Source: Noviherbaspirillum malthae (GTDB taxonomy: Bacteria > Pseudomonadota > Gammaproteobacteria > Burkholderiales > Burkholderiaceae_D). Taken from it: 58,387 bases of DNA. Below are positions 1 to 8,305 of the stretch, piece after piece (position 1 is the first letter of the stretch; each line of letters starts with the position of its first letter). Both the position numbers and the translations under genes were made by a program. Under the pieces are notes generated by a model. It was not told where the DNA came from. It searched no databases and worked only from the letters and a program-made list of their open reading frames with translations. Where the stretch lies: contig NZ_JACYXF010000036.1 of NCBI RefSeq assembly GCF_015352985.1, positions 1 to 58,387 of the forward strand. The letters are read 5' to 3'.

Positions 1-359
1 CGGCCTACTACTGCGAGATCATGCGCGCCGGCATCCAGTCGATTCCGCGCGGCCAGGTCTGGGCCGGCCAGGCGCTGGGCATGAACTACTGGCAGACCAT
101 GGGCAACATCGTGCTGCCGCAGGCGTTTCGCAACATGATCCCGGTCTTGCTCACGCAGACCATCGTGCTGTTCCAGGACGTGTCGCTGGTGTACGTGCTG
201 TCGATCACCGACTTCGTGGGCGCTGCCTCGAAGGTGGCGCAGCGCGACGGCCGCCTGGTGGAGATGTACCTGTTCGTGGCGGTGGTGTACTTCATCATCT
301 GCTTCGGCCTGTCGCTGCTGGTCAAGCAGCTGCAGAAGAAGGTGGCGATCATTCGCTGA
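1..359 (+). CDS. gltK: Glutamate/aspartate-type ABC transporter permease, C-terminal part
   Basis: This is the 3' end of an inner-membrane permease for a polar amino-acid ABC importer; the 5' part lies left of the window. The open frame runs in from base 3. The first residues carry the EAA loop (AYYCEIMRAGIQSIPRGQ), which docks on the ATPase. Two hydrophobic stretches follow: VLLTQTIVLF leading to VSLVYVLSITDFVGAAS, then a last membrane helix near MYLFVAVVYFIICFGLSLLV before a basic tail. The ATPase gene follows after 65 bp, so the genes form one operon. Family membership (HisM/GltK) is clear. The exact substrate, glutamate/aspartate, is inferred from the similarity of the pair to GltK-GltL. 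Confidence 0.88.
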   Translation, partial: AYYCEIMRAGIQSIPRGQVWAGQALGMNYWQTMGNIVLPQAFRNMIPVLLTQTIVLFQDVSLVYVLSITDFVGAASKVAQRDGRLVEMYLFVAVVYFIICFGLSLLVKQLQKKVAIIR

Positions 360-424
360 GGACGCTGAGCGTGCCCGGGCATGGCCGAACATACGCAGTT
401 TGAATACCGGATTGAGGAGAGAAC

Positions 425-1153
425 ATGATTGAAATGAAAGACGTCAGCAAGTGGTACGGCAGCTTCCAGGTGCTGACCGACTGCACGACGCAGGTGGCCA
501 AGGGCGAGGTGGTGGTGGTGTGCGGGCCGTCGGGCTCGGGCAAGTCGACGCTGATCAAGACGGTCAACGGGCTGGAGCCGTTCCAGAAAGGGCAGATCCT
601 GGTGGACGGCGTGTCGGTGGGCGATGCCAAGACCAACCTGTCGAAGCTGCGGGCCAGGATCGGCATGGTGTTCCAGAACTTCGAGCTGTTTCCGCATCTG
701 TCGATCCGGCAGAACCTGACGATCGGCCAGGTCAAGGTGCTGGGCAGGAGCGAGGACGAGGCGACCGAGAAGGGCCTGAAGTACCTGGACCGGGTGGGGC
801 TGATTGCACAGAAGGACAAGTTTCCGGGTCAGCTGTCGGGCGGCCAGCAGCAGCGGGTGGCGATCGCGCGGGCGCTGTCGATGGACCCGATCGCGATGCT
901 GTTCGACGAGCCGACGTCGGCGCTGGACCCGGAGATGATCAACGAGGTGCTGGACGTGATGGTGGGGCTGGCGCAGGAAGGCATGACGATGATGGTGGTC
1001 ACGCACGAGATGGGGTTTGCGCGCAAGGTGGCCAACCGGGTGGTGTTCATGGACCGCGGGCATATCGTTGAAGACTGCACCAAGGACGAGTTCTTCGGCG
1101 CGCCTCGCTCGGAGCGGGCGCGCGACTTCCTGGCCAAGATCATTACGCACTGA
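425..1153 (+). CDS. gltL: Amino-acid ABC transporter ATP-binding protein GltL-like
   Basis: Cytoplasmic ATPase that powers the permease encoded just upstream. At 242 aa it has the usual length for the GlnQ/GltL family. Visible motifs are Walker A GPSGSGKST (34-42), the Q-loop Gln at 84, signature LSGGQ (137-141), Walker B MLFDEP (158-163) and the H-loop His at 194 in VVTHEM. The ATG at 425 is preceded by GAGGAGAGAAC, a good ribosome site. An intrinsic terminator follows at 1173, so this closes the transporter operon. Substrate specificity cannot be read from the ATPase. Confidence 0.93.
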   Translation: MIEMKDVSKWYGSFQVLTDCTTQVAKGEVVVVCGPSGSGKSTLIKTVNGLEPFQKGQILVDGVSVGDAKTNLSKLRARIGMVFQNFELFPHLSIRQNLTIGQVKVLGRSEDEATEKGLKYLDRVGLIAQKDKFPGQLSGGQQQRVAIARALSMDPIAMLFDEPTSALDPEMINEVLDVMVGLAQEGMTMMVVTHEMGFARKVANRVVFMDRGHIVEDCTKDEFFGAPRSERARDFLAKIITH

Positions 1154-1172
1154 ACGTTCAAGCAGGCCGCAC

Positions 1173-1206
1173 AAGCCGTTCCGAAGTATCCGGGACGGCT
1201 TTTTTA
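1173..1206 (+). terminator. Intrinsic terminator after gltL
   Basis: A 10-bp stem (AAGCCGTTCC with GGGACGGCTT, including one G-T pair) around a 9-nt loop, followed by a run of T, begins 20 bp after the gltL stop codon. Confidence 0.85.
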
Positions 1207-1263
1207 TTGGGCATTGCAGTCGGGAATGAAAAAGCGTCTGCCTCTATCGCGCACTGTGAAAGG

Positions 1264-1295
1264 TAAAATAGCGGCTCTTTCGAGAAAGCCACACC
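1264..1295 (+). promoter_or_regulatory. pyrC -10 box and short hairpin leader
   Basis: A -10-like TAAAAT (1264-1269) lies 27 bp before the pyrC ATG, predicting a leader of about 20 nt. The leader can fold as GG-CTTT-CGAG-AAAG-CC right before the start codon, and no strong Shine-Dalgarno is present outside it. Enteric pyrC uses nucleotide-sensitive start-site switching with a leader hairpin. A similar role here is only an inference. Confidence 0.4.
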
Positions 1296-2354
1296 ATGTC
1301 CAGTCCAGCTACTACCTCCCAGCCCTCCAGCATTACCCTCACTCGTCCGGATGATTGGCACCTTCACCTGCGCGACGGCGCCACGCTTGCCAGCGTTCTT
1401 CCGCATACCGCGCGCCAGTTCGCTCGCGCGATCGTCATGCCGAATCTCAAGCCGCCGGTCACGACCACCGCGCAGGCGGCGGCCTACCGAGAGCGCATCC
1501 TGGCAGTCTTGCCGGCAGACATGCAGTTCGAACCGCTGATGACCCTGTACCTGACCGACAACACGCCGCCGGATGAAATACGCCGTGCCAAGGACAGCGG
1601 CTTCATCCACGCCGTCAAGCTCTACCCGGCCGGCGCGACCACCAATTCCGATGCCGGCGTGACGGCATTGACAAAGTGCTACAAGACGCTGGAAGTTATG
1701 CAGGAAGTCGGCATGCCTTTCCTGGTGCATGGCGAAGTGACGGATTCCGACATCGATATCTTCGATCGCGAGGCGGCATTCATCGACCGCGTGCTGCAGC
1801 CGCTGCGCCGCGACATGCCGGAATTGAAAGTCGTCTTCGAACACATTACGACCAAGGATGCGGCGCAGTACGTAACCGAGGCGGCAGGCCCGATCGGTGC
1901 CACCATCACCGCCCATCACCTGCTGTACAACCGCAACGAGATATTCAAGGGCGGTATTCGCCCTCACTACTATTGCCTTCCGGTGCTGAAGAGGGAAGAG
2001 CACCGCAAGGAACTGGTCAAGGCGGCCGTCTCGGGAAATCCGAAATTTTTCCTGGGCACCGATTCCGCACCGCATCCCAAGGGCTTGAAGGAGCATGCCT
2101 GCGGCTGCGCCGGCTGCTATACGGCACTGCATGCAATGGAGCTGTACACCCAGGCATTCGACCAGGCAGGTGCGCTGGACAAGCTGGAGGCGTTCGCAAG
2201 CTTCAACGGACCGGCATTCTATGGCCTGCCGCGCAATACCGGCACGGTAACGCTGCAGCGCGAGCAATGGACACTACCCGCTGAATTGCCGATGGGCGAT
2301 ACCACGGTCGTGCCCTTGAATGGCGGCGAGCCGATCGGGTGGAAGCTGGTTTGA
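1296..2354 (+). CDS. pyrC: Dihydroorotase
   Basis: Catalyses the reversible cyclisation of N-carbamoyl-aspartate to dihydroorotate in pyrimidine synthesis, in the cytoplasm. The 352-aa length fits the class II (PyrC) family. The metal-binding HLHLRD lies at 22-27, and the carboxylated lysine is expected at K108 in HAVKLYPAG. Further metal histidines are visible in FLVHGEVTD and VFEHITTKDA, and the catalytic Asp lies in FFLGTDSAPH. It sits alone after the glt terminator and is followed 41 bp later by the DUF3025 gene. The ATG was chosen because the N-terminal residues lead directly into the conserved DDWHLHLRD strand. Confidence 0.96.
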   Translation: MSSPATTSQPSSITLTRPDDWHLHLRDGATLASVLPHTARQFARAIVMPNLKPPVTTTAQAAAYRERILAVLPADMQFEPLMTLYLTDNTPPDEIRRAKDSGFIHAVKLYPAGATTNSDAGVTALTKCYKTLEVMQEVGMPFLVHGEVTDSDIDIFDREAAFIDRVLQPLRRDMPELKVVFEHITTKDAAQYVTEAAGPIGATITAHHLLYNRNEIFKGGIRPHYYCLPVLKREEHRKELVKAAVSGNPKFFLGTDSAPHPKGLKEHACGCAGCYTALHAMELYTQAFDQAGALDKLEAFASFNGPAFYGLPRNTGTVTLQREQWTLPAELPMGDTTVVPLNGGEPIGWKLV

Positions 2355-2395
2355 TTCACGCAACGGGTGCCGCGGGTAGAAATTAGATCGTTCGA

Positions 2396-3226
2396 ATGAA
2401 CCCCGCTGTCTTCGCCGAAATCGATTGGGACCGGCCCTGGCTGGTCCCTGTGCGTGATCTCGGCCTGGCCATGCTTCGGCCCGGCGCATACTGGCGTGAC
2501 ATCGCCAACGAGATCGCAGCGAAGCAGGGACTATGCAATCACCGCGGCTTGCCCATCCGTTTTGTGCCGCAAGCCGATCTGCCTGCCGGGATGCCTTATG
2601 AAGGCTTCATCAGTGAAACCGGCGGGGTGCCTACGCGCGAAAACCTGCACGACTTCTTCAATGCGCTGATGTGGCTCGGTTTTCCATCCATCAAGCGCCA
2701 GCTCAACAGCTTGCAGGCAAGCGAGCTTGCCAAGAATCAGGGTGTGCCGCCGCAGCGCGGCATGGCACGTGACGTCGCGACGATTTTCGACGAAAACGCA
2801 GCCATCTTCGTCACCTCCGAGCCAGCCCTGATAGACGCCTTGCGGGAACATCGATGGAGAGAGCTTTTCATCGAGCGGCGCCAGCAATTCATCCATGCCT
2901 GCGAGGTGCGGCTGTTCGGCCATGCGCTCATCGAGAAGCTGGTCACGCCGTTCAAGGCGATTACGGCCCATGCCTGGCCGCTCTTGGTTGATAACGAATA
3001 CTTTTCGTGGACCGAAGACAGGCGGCGGCAATGGCTCGATCAAACCATCGCGCCTTCACTGCAAAGCGGGATCTCGATGCGCGTCTACAATCCGCTGCCG
3101 GTTCTGGGCGTACCGGGGTGGCATGCGCGGCAGGATGAGGAATTCTATGCCGACGTTAAGGTATTTCGCCCCAAACGTCGGCAGGATCCGCCGAGCGGCT
3201 CGCAAGCTGCAGAGGAAGAAAAATAG
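2396..3226 (+). CDS. DUF3025 family protein
   Basis: A 276-aa soluble protein of unknown function, recognised as a DUF3025 member from its general sequence: N-terminal FAEIDWDRPWLVPVRDLG, a central NLHDFFNALMWLGFP block and a C-terminal YNPLPVLGVPGWHARQDEEFY block. There is no signal peptide or membrane helix. It lies 41 bp after pyrC on the same strand and is probably cotranscribed. This pairing seems common in Burkholderiales, from memory. The last 20 residues are charged and probably disordered. No catalytic role can be assigned. Confidence 0.8.
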   Translation: MNPAVFAEIDWDRPWLVPVRDLGLAMLRPGAYWRDIANEIAAKQGLCNHRGLPIRFVPQADLPAGMPYEGFISETGGVPTRENLHDFFNALMWLGFPSIKRQLNSLQASELAKNQGVPPQRGMARDVATIFDENAAIFVTSEPALIDALREHRWRELFIERRQQFIHACEVRLFGHALIEKLVTPFKAITAHAWPLLVDNEYFSWTEDRRRQWLDQTIAPSLQSGISMRVYNPLPVLGVPGWHARQDEEFYADVKVFRPKRRQDPPSGSQAAEEEK

Positions 3227-3423
3227 AAATGGCAGCCTGCAAATTTATCTGCTTCTGAGTTGTACGGGACGACTGGATCGGTCATCGTAAACGCTACAGG
3301 CTGATACTGATTTCGTTGCAAGCGGATTAAGGAAAACAGTGCATTAAGCAAAGACTTCGACATTCAAGATCGATACTCGCACCCAGCTCTAATAATTAAC
3401 GCTAACAATCGCAGACTAAAAAC

Positions 3424-3452
3424 AAAAAAGCACCCGAAGGTGCTTTTTTGTT
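3424..3452 (-). terminator. Intrinsic terminator of the first porin gene
   Basis: A near-perfect hairpin (AAAAAAGCACC, loop CGAA, GGTGCTTTTTT) about 35 bp past the porin stop codon, read on the minus strand. The A and T runs on both sides make it bidirectional, so it may also stop the DUF3025 transcript. Confidence 0.88.
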
Positions 3453-3485
3453 GTCCAATCAAAGCAGACTTACGTCCGCAATGGA

Positions 3486-4505
3486 TTAGAAGCGGTGACG
3501 GATACCAACGTTCAGCCAGCTTGCGTCGCCGCCTGCTGCTGCACCACCGAATGTCGCTGCGCCATCATTCTTGATGATGGAGTAGGAGGTGTACAGGTTA
3601 GTACGCTTGGACAGGCTGTGGCTGTAGCCGACCTGCCAGTAGTCAGCGTCAGCTGCACCAGCGCCGAAGCGGTCGTCATGACGAACGTATGCTGCCATGA
3701 TGCTGCCTGCGCCGATCGGTGCGCTTGCGCCGAGCATGTAGTCGCGGCTGCGGCCGGTACGGATGCCAGTTGCGCCTTCGTCACGGTTGTCTGCGTATGC
3801 TGCGTGAACAGCTGCAACGCCGAAGTTGAACGCGCCGCCCAGCAGGAAGGTGCGAGCATTGCCAGTGTCTACGCCAGCAGCAGTTGCTGTGTTCTGGTCA
3901 TGATAAGCAAACACGCCAGTGATCGGGCCGTTGTTGTAGCCGAGCGATGCACCGAGTTGACGGCCGATGGAGCTGCTGCCTGCCACTTCACCCAGACCGT
4001 ATGCCAGTTGGCCGTTGATGCCAGCAAAGCTTGCGGAATAGTTGATGGTGTTGTTCATGCGAACGCCGTACGGACGGAACACGGCGATGATGCCCGAGCC
4101 GTCACCAGTGATGCCTGTGCCGAACGGATCGATGGAATCCAGCGCGCCGAAGATCGGAGTGTACTGACGGCCGAGCTTGACGGAACCGAAGCCGCCATTC
4201 AGGCCAACCCAAGCCTGACGACCGAAGAGGAGACCGCCCTGTGCTGCTGCGCCAGTGCTGATGTCGTAACCGTTTTCCAGAGTGAAGGAAGCGGAGAGAC
4301 CGCCGCCCAGGTCTTCTGTGCCCTTGAAGCCGATACGGCTGCCGGACTGAACGCCGCTGGACAGGCGAGTTGCCGATGCACCCGGATCAGTCTTGAAACG
4401 CTCGATTGCGACGTCTGCCACGCCGTAGATGGTGATGTTGGACTGTGCGGAAGCTACGCCCGCAAAAGCACCCAGAACTGCAAGCGCGAGAAGCGATTTT
4501 TTCAT
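3486..4505 (-). CDS. Outer-membrane trimeric porin, Gram-negative porin family
   Basis: A general diffusion channel of the outer membrane. The 339-aa precursor begins with a signal peptide ending at about residue 20 (GAFAGVASA, then QSNITIYGVADV). It continues with the typical beta-barrel pattern: IGFKGTEDLGGG, ENGYDISTG, LFGRQAWVGL and GFGSVKLGRQYTP. It ends RHRF, with the terminal aromatic needed for Bam-dependent assembly. The sequence is rich in Gly and Ala and has no cysteine in the mature part. A paralogue follows upstream at 4915. An intrinsic terminator separates the two, and each has its own upstream region. Solute preference is unknown. Confidence 0.95.
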   Translation of the reverse strand: MKKSLLALAVLGAFAGVASAQSNITIYGVADVAIERFKTDPGASATRLSSGVQSGSRIGFKGTEDLGGGLSASFTLENGYDISTGAAAQGGLLFGRQAWVGLNGGFGSVKLGRQYTPIFGALDSIDPFGTGITGDGSGIIAVFRPYGVRMNNTINYSASFAGINGQLAYGLGEVAGSSSIGRQLGASLGYNNGPITGVFAYHDQNTATAAGVDTGNARTFLLGGAFNFGVAAVHAAYADNRDEGATGIRTGRSRDYMLGASAPIGAGSIMAAYVRHDDRFGAGAADADYWQVGYSHSLSKRTNLYTSYSIIKNDGAATFGGAAAGGDASWLNVGIRHRF

Positions 4506-4665
4506 TGAATAATCCCCAAAGGTTTATCGAGCTAAATTTTTAGTAGTGCGTTCGGCGGACTGCCAAGGTAAAGGCGTCTGCCTGAAGGCGATGCTTCTTT
4601 AGAATTTAACTAAGAAGCCGATGCTTATTTCATCAAATATCGGCCGGAAGGACAAAGGGAATTTC
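4506..4665 (-). promoter_or_regulatory. Upstream region of porin 1 with shared two-block motif
   Basis: On the plus strand, ATTTCATCAAAT (4627-4638) and CAAAGGGAATTT (4653-4664) are separated by 14 nt and lie 122 bp from the start codon. The same two 12-mers with the same spacing occur before porin 2. Read on the minus strand, TTGATG (4636-4631) could serve as a -35 box, with TTAGTT 17 nt on as a weak -10. The leader is about 100 nt long. Confidence 0.55.
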
Positions 4666-4818
4666 GATTTTTACATCACTCGAAGCGGTTTTTGTGGTGG
4701 CTTTGCAACGTTATTGTCCAATTGGGTGGCTAACCGACTTTTGGTAATTGTCCGACTTTCACTCTTTGTGAGCCGGGAGAGGCGCACTTCGATTTCGGCA
4801 GGGCAGGCTGTGGCCAAA

Positions 4819-4856
4819 TAAAAAAGCCGACCACCCGAAGGAGGCCGGCTTTAAAT
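4819..4856 (-). terminator. Probable terminator of the second porin gene
   Basis: The hairpin AAAGCCG / CGGCTTT, enclosing ACCACCCGAAGGAGGC, is followed on the minus strand by a T-rich run (TTTTTTATT). It lies 60 bp past the stop codon of porin 2. Confidence 0.7.
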
Positions 4857-4914
4857 CAGGTTAAACAACTTGGCCCGGGTACTTGGCACCGAGCCGAAGT
4901 TTTCGCCTGCCTTA

Positions 4915-5970
4915 TTAGAACAGGTGGTTCACGCCGATCGAAACGCCGGTGACGTTGGAGAAGGTAGCGCCAGCAGCACGCTGGATACCCCAAGTTGCAG
5001 GATTGCCTGCACCGGTGTAGGAGCTGCGATCGATGTCAGCGTACAGGTTGGTACGCTTGGACAATGCGTAAGTCGCGCCGACGATCCAGGTGTTGCGGCG
5101 GACGTCTGCACCTGCAGCCACGGCATCCAGCTTGGTACGGTAGTAGCCGGCTGTCAGCTGAGTGGCCGGTGTGATGGTCCAGCTGCCGCCAACCCATGCG
5201 TCATTGACGTCGTTGGTGCCGCCGGCAACGTCGGTTTCCTGCTTGGCGTAACCAGCCGCAACACGGAACGGGCCGGTTGTGAATGCGCCGCCGACTGTCC
5301 AGTTAGTCACGTCGACGAACGGAGCGCCTGCCGGAGTGGTTGCAGCGTCACGACGTGTGTACGAAGCGCCAGCAGCGAAAGGACCGCCGCTGTAGCCGAC
5401 GCCGACTGCGCGTGTGGCGCCGTTGCGGGTGCTGCCTGCAACTTCGCCCAGCGCCCATTCTGCACGTGCAGTGATCGGACCGAATGTGCCGGTGTACTGG
5501 ATGTCGTTATCCAGCCAGGTCAGGCCGCCGTTGCCGGCCAGCGGAACGATGCTGGTGAACTTGTAGGAGAACGGATCGTACAGAGCGATCGTCTTGAAGT
5601 TGACCGAGTACTGACGGCCGAGGTCCAGAGAGCCCCATGCGCCGCCCAGACCGACGAATGCGGAACGGTTGAAGAGCTTGTTAGCAGCGTTGTCGAGGGA
5701 GCCTGTGCCGGAGTTGAAGCCTGTTTCCAATGTGAAGTGAGCGTTCATGCCGCCGCCCAGATCTTCAACGCCCTTAAAGCCGATACGGTTACGGTTGAAG
5801 TTACCGTTGCTGAATCCGCCCATTTGAATGCGGCTGTTACCCGCAGCATCAGCATTGTTTGTATAACGCAGGCCAGCGTCGATGGAACCGTAGATGGTTA
5901 CGCTGGTTTGTGCTTGAGCAGCACCTGCAAATGCACCAATGACTGCCAGTGCGAGAAGCGACTTTTTCAT
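4915..5970 (-). CDS. Outer-membrane trimeric porin, second copy
   Basis: A 351-aa porin precursor, paralogous to the 3486-4505 gene: signal peptide MKKSLLALAVIGAFAGAAQA, then QTSVTIYGSIDAGLRY, IGFKGVEDLGGGMNAHFTLE, LFNRSAFVGLGG and LGRQYS. The C-terminus ends GVNHLF, with the terminal Phe. I start at the ATG at 5970, which has GGAG 10 bp ahead, rather than an in-frame ATG eight codons upstream that would spoil the signal peptide. The two porins share signal peptide and upstream motif but differ through the barrel loops, so they probably pass different solutes or respond to different conditions. Confidence 0.95.
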   Translation of the reverse strand: MKKSLLALAVIGAFAGAAQAQTSVTIYGSIDAGLRYTNNADAAGNSRIQMGGFSNGNFNRNRIGFKGVEDLGGGMNAHFTLETGFNSGTGSLDNAANKLFNRSAFVGLGGAWGSLDLGRQYSVNFKTIALYDPFSYKFTSIVPLAGNGGLTWLDNDIQYTGTFGPITARAEWALGEVAGSTRNGATRAVGVGYSGGPFAAGASYTRRDAATTPAGAPFVDVTNWTVGGAFTTGPFRVAAGYAKQETDVAGGTNDVNDAWVGGSWTITPATQLTAGYYRTKLDAVAAGADVRRNTWIVGATYALSKRTNLYADIDRSSYTGAGNPATWGIQRAAGATFSNVTGVSIGVNHLF

Positions 5971-6367
5971 TAAATTATCTCCAAGGGTTGGCATGCTAAA
6001 ATTTTTTTGTTGCCTTTTTTCTCAGTCGCCATGCTTGCAAAAGTCAGCGCGGCGCCTGGAACTTCTGACCTTCTGGTAAAGAAGTTATGGTGATTTCATC
6101 AAATGTGGGCGCTTTGGGCAAAGGGAATTTGGCGCATAAGACGATTTGCCGCGGAATATGTGGTTGAGTAACAACAAATTTTTCGCTTTTCGTGACTTGT
6201 TGGCAACAAAAAAGCCGCCTGATCGTTTTATTTTGGTACGGGCGTACTAAATCTGCCTGCCGACCCCAACCTTGATTCGCAGGATGTGACGAATCGATAG
6301 GCAGGACATGGCGACAGGAGCCCCATGCCTGCTGTCACTCACTTAATCAGTCAAAGGAGAATTTTTG
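5971..6367. promoter_or_regulatory. Divergent region between porin 2 and coq7
   Basis: 397 bp without a gene. The porin side holds the two-block motif, ATTTCATCAAAT (6093-6104) and CAAAGGGAATTT (6119-6130), 123 bp from the porin start. The coq7 side ends in AAAGGAGA, 7 nt before the coq7 ATG. An AT-rich stretch at 6170-6240 could hold the coq7 promoter, but I could not pick a convincing pair of boxes. Confidence 0.5.
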
Positions 6368-6994
6368 ATGCCGCATCTCGATGAGGTCCTGATTGGCTTT
6401 GACAAAATGCTGCGTGTCGTCGCCGGCGTGGCGCATGCGTCGCGTCAAAATCCCGCAGCGAAGGTGGCGGATGCGCAACTGGAGGAATCCGAACGTCGCC
6501 ACAGTGCGGGCTTGATGCGGGTGAACCATGTCGGAGAGGTTTGTGCGCAGGCTCTCTACGACTCGCAGGCGCAGTTCGCCAGAAGCGAGCATCTGAAGGA
6601 GCAGTTCAAGCAGGCAGGACGGGAAGAGGAAGACCATCTCGCATGGACCTCGGAGCGGCTGCGCGAACTCGGCTCCCGCACCAGCCTGCTCAATCCCTTG
6701 TGGTATGCAGGGTCCTATGCAATCGGCGCAATTGCCGCCCGCATGGGTGATGCGCATAGTCTGGGATTCGTCGTGGAAACCGAGCGCCAGGTGGAAGCGC
6801 ACCTGATCGATCACCTGGAAACGCTGCCGGCCAATGACAGCAAGTCGCGCATCATTGTCGACCAGATGAGGGAAGACGAGGCGGCGCATGGCGCGCATGC
6901 AAAAGAACTGGGCGCAGCCGACATGCCGGCCCCTGTGCGGCTGGTCATGAAGGCGATGTCAAAAGTCATGACGGGAACCGCTTACTACATCTGA
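6368..6994 (+). CDS. coq7: Coq7-type di-iron demethoxyubiquinone hydroxylase
   Basis: Hydroxylates the ring of the ubiquinone precursor (2-polyprenyl-3-methyl-6-methoxy-benzoquinol) in the penultimate step of ubiquinone synthesis, at the inner face of the membrane. The protein is 208 aa. Iron ligands of the ferritin-like bundle are visible as E57 (RVNHVGEV), ExxH at 87-90 (EEDH), the Glu of ETERQVEAH, and a last ExxH in DEAAHGAH. I use the ATG at 6368, 7 nt after AAAGGAGA; a TTG one codon earlier is less likely. It faces the osmC-like gene across a strong inverted repeat. Confidence 0.93.
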   Translation: MPHLDEVLIGFDKMLRVVAGVAHASRQNPAAKVADAQLEESERRHSAGLMRVNHVGEVCAQALYDSQAQFARSEHLKEQFKQAGREEEDHLAWTSERLRELGSRTSLLNPLWYAGSYAIGAIAARMGDAHSLGFVVETERQVEAHLIDHLETLPANDSKSRIIVDQMREDEAAHGAHAKELGAADMPAPVRLVMKAMSKVMTGTAYYI

Positions 6995-7023
6995 ACTTTG
7001 ATTCAAGGAGGCCAGCCGTTCGT

Positions 7024-7064
7024 CGGCATTTTCCGGAAGGCGGCGCCTCTTCCGGAAAATGCCG
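7024..7064. terminator. 16-bp inverted repeat between convergent genes
   Basis: A perfect 16-bp stem (CGGCATTTTCCGGAAG with CTTCCGGAAAATGCCG) around a 9-nt loop, midway between coq7 and the convergent osmC-like gene. It has no T-tract on either side, so it would stop transcription only weakly by the classical route, though it may protect both 3' ends. Confidence 0.6.
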
Positions 7065-7084
7065 GGTTGGCCGAAGCGCACGCG

Positions 7085-7531
7085 TCATTCCTGCGGTGCG
7101 CTTTCCTCCAGGTCTTCGACGATTTCAAATGAATGCGTCATCTCGGCCGTCTTTTCCAGCATGATGGAGGCCGAGCAGTACTTTTCGTGGGAGAGCTTGA
7201 TCGCTCTTTCGACGACGTTCGGCTTGAGATTGCGGCCGCGTACGGTGAAGTGGAAATGGATCTTGGTGAAGACTTTCGGATCCTTTTCGGCGCGCTCGGA
7301 CTTGAGCGTGACATCGCAGCCGCGCACATCCTGCTGACTTTTCTTCAGGATCAGGACCACGTCATAGGCGGTGCATCCACCGGTACCCGCCAGCACGACT
7401 TCCATCGGGCGAGGCGCAAGATTGCGTCCTCCGCCTTCAGGAGCGCCGTCCATGGCGACCACATGGCCGGAACCCGTTTCCGCCAAAAAAGTCATTCCGG
7501 AAAGTCCGGTCCAGCGTACTGTGCATTCCAT
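7085..7531 (-). CDS. OsmC/YhfA family peroxiredoxin-like protein
   Basis: A 148-aa OsmC-fold protein, expected to be a cytoplasmic thiol peroxidase active on organic hydroperoxides. The two redox cysteines of the family are visible at C53 (LAGTGGCTAYD) and C119 (SHEKYCSAS). The N-terminal NLAPRPMEVVLAGTGGC and the KIHFHFTVRG strand match the YhfA branch rather than classical Ohr. It is transcribed towards coq7 and away from rplM. GAGATTAG precedes the ATG. The substrate is an inference from the family. Confidence 0.87.
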   Translation of the reverse strand: MECTVRWTGLSGMTFLAETGSGHVVAMDGAPEGGGRNLAPRPMEVVLAGTGGCTAYDVVLILKKSQQDVRGCDVTLKSERAEKDPKVFTKIHFHFTVRGRNLKPNVVERAIKLSHEKYCSASIMLEKTAEMTHSFEIVEDLEESAPQE

Positions 7532-7731
7532 TTTCTAATCTCGCTCAAGTCGGAAGGCGGTATTGTAACTATTTTCAGAATGGTTCTATCGGCAGGTGCG
7601 CCGCCAGCGACGATGCCGGCGGCACCTTCCGCGAAGCACGGAAGAGAGTGGGTTCGGGCTGTCGGTTACGTGCCTGCGCAAGGCAGATTGGCTTCGGAAG
7701 CCGGAGCGTCAGCGGCTGCATCGATAATCAT

Positions 7732-7761
7732 TTGACGGCAAGTCTTTGAAAAGGCTATACT
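7732..7761 (+). promoter_or_regulatory. rplM-rpsI promoter
   Basis: TTGACG (7732-7737) and TATACT (7756-7761) are spaced by 18 nt, a near-consensus sigma-70 promoter. It predicts a leader of about 100 nt before rplM, room enough for ribosomal-protein autoregulation, though no specific fold was established. Confidence 0.75.
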
Positions 7762-7867
7762 TTCAGGCTTTCCGTTCGCTCAGGAAAAGACAACAAGGAA
7801 GAGTCCGGCATGCAGTATCGAACCGGAACCGCCAATTTGAGCGTTTTTATCTTTTTAGGAAATCATC

Positions 7868-8296
7868 ATGAAAACCTTTTCCGCTAAAGCCCATGAGGTG
7901 CAGCGCGAGTGGTTCGTGATTGACGCAACGGACAAAGTCCTCGGACGTGTTGCCAGCGAAGTGGCACTCCGACTGCGCGGCAAGCACAAACCCGAGTTCA
8001 CTCCCCACGTCGACACGGGCGACTTCATCGTCGTCATCAATGCAGGCAAACTGCGCGTGACCGGCAACAAGGCTCTGGACAAGATGTACTACCGTCACTC
8101 GACCTATCCGGGCGGTATCTACGAAACCAATTTCCTGAAAATGCAACAGCGTTTTCCGGGCCGTGCGCTGGAAAAAGCGGTCAAGGGCATGCTGCCCAAG
8201 GGCCCGCTTGGCTACGCCATGATCAAGAAGCTGAAGGTCTATGCCGATGGCACCCATCCGCACGCGGCTCAGCAACCCAAGCCACTCGAAATCTAA
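7868..8296 (+). CDS. rplM: 50S ribosomal protein L13
   Basis: An assembly-initiating protein of the large ribosomal subunit. The 142-aa length and the sequence (MKTFSAKAHEVQREWFVIDA, VLGRVASEVALRLRGKHKPEFTPH, YYRHSTYPGG and MLPKGPLGYAMIKKLKVYAG-like end) match L13 throughout. It is the first gene of the usual rplM-rpsI operon, with rpsI beginning 9 bp after its stop. TTAGGAAATCATC precedes the ATG. Confidence 0.98.
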   Translation: MKTFSAKAHEVQREWFVIDATDKVLGRVASEVALRLRGKHKPEFTPHVDTGDFIVVINAGKLRVTGNKALDKMYYRHSTYPGGIYETNFLKMQQRFPGRALEKAVKGMLPKGPLGYAMIKKLKVYADGTHPHAAQQPKPLEI

Positions 8297-8305
8297 GGAA
8301 CGGAC

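Noticed and set aside
3495..4508. Frame opposite porin 1 (337 codons), Cys-rich
   Set aside because: Antisense to a clear porin; the Cys richness comes from reversed Ala/Gly codons.
6170..6240. AAAAAAGCCGCC run before coq7 as a terminator
   Set aside because: No pairing arm is present on the other side.
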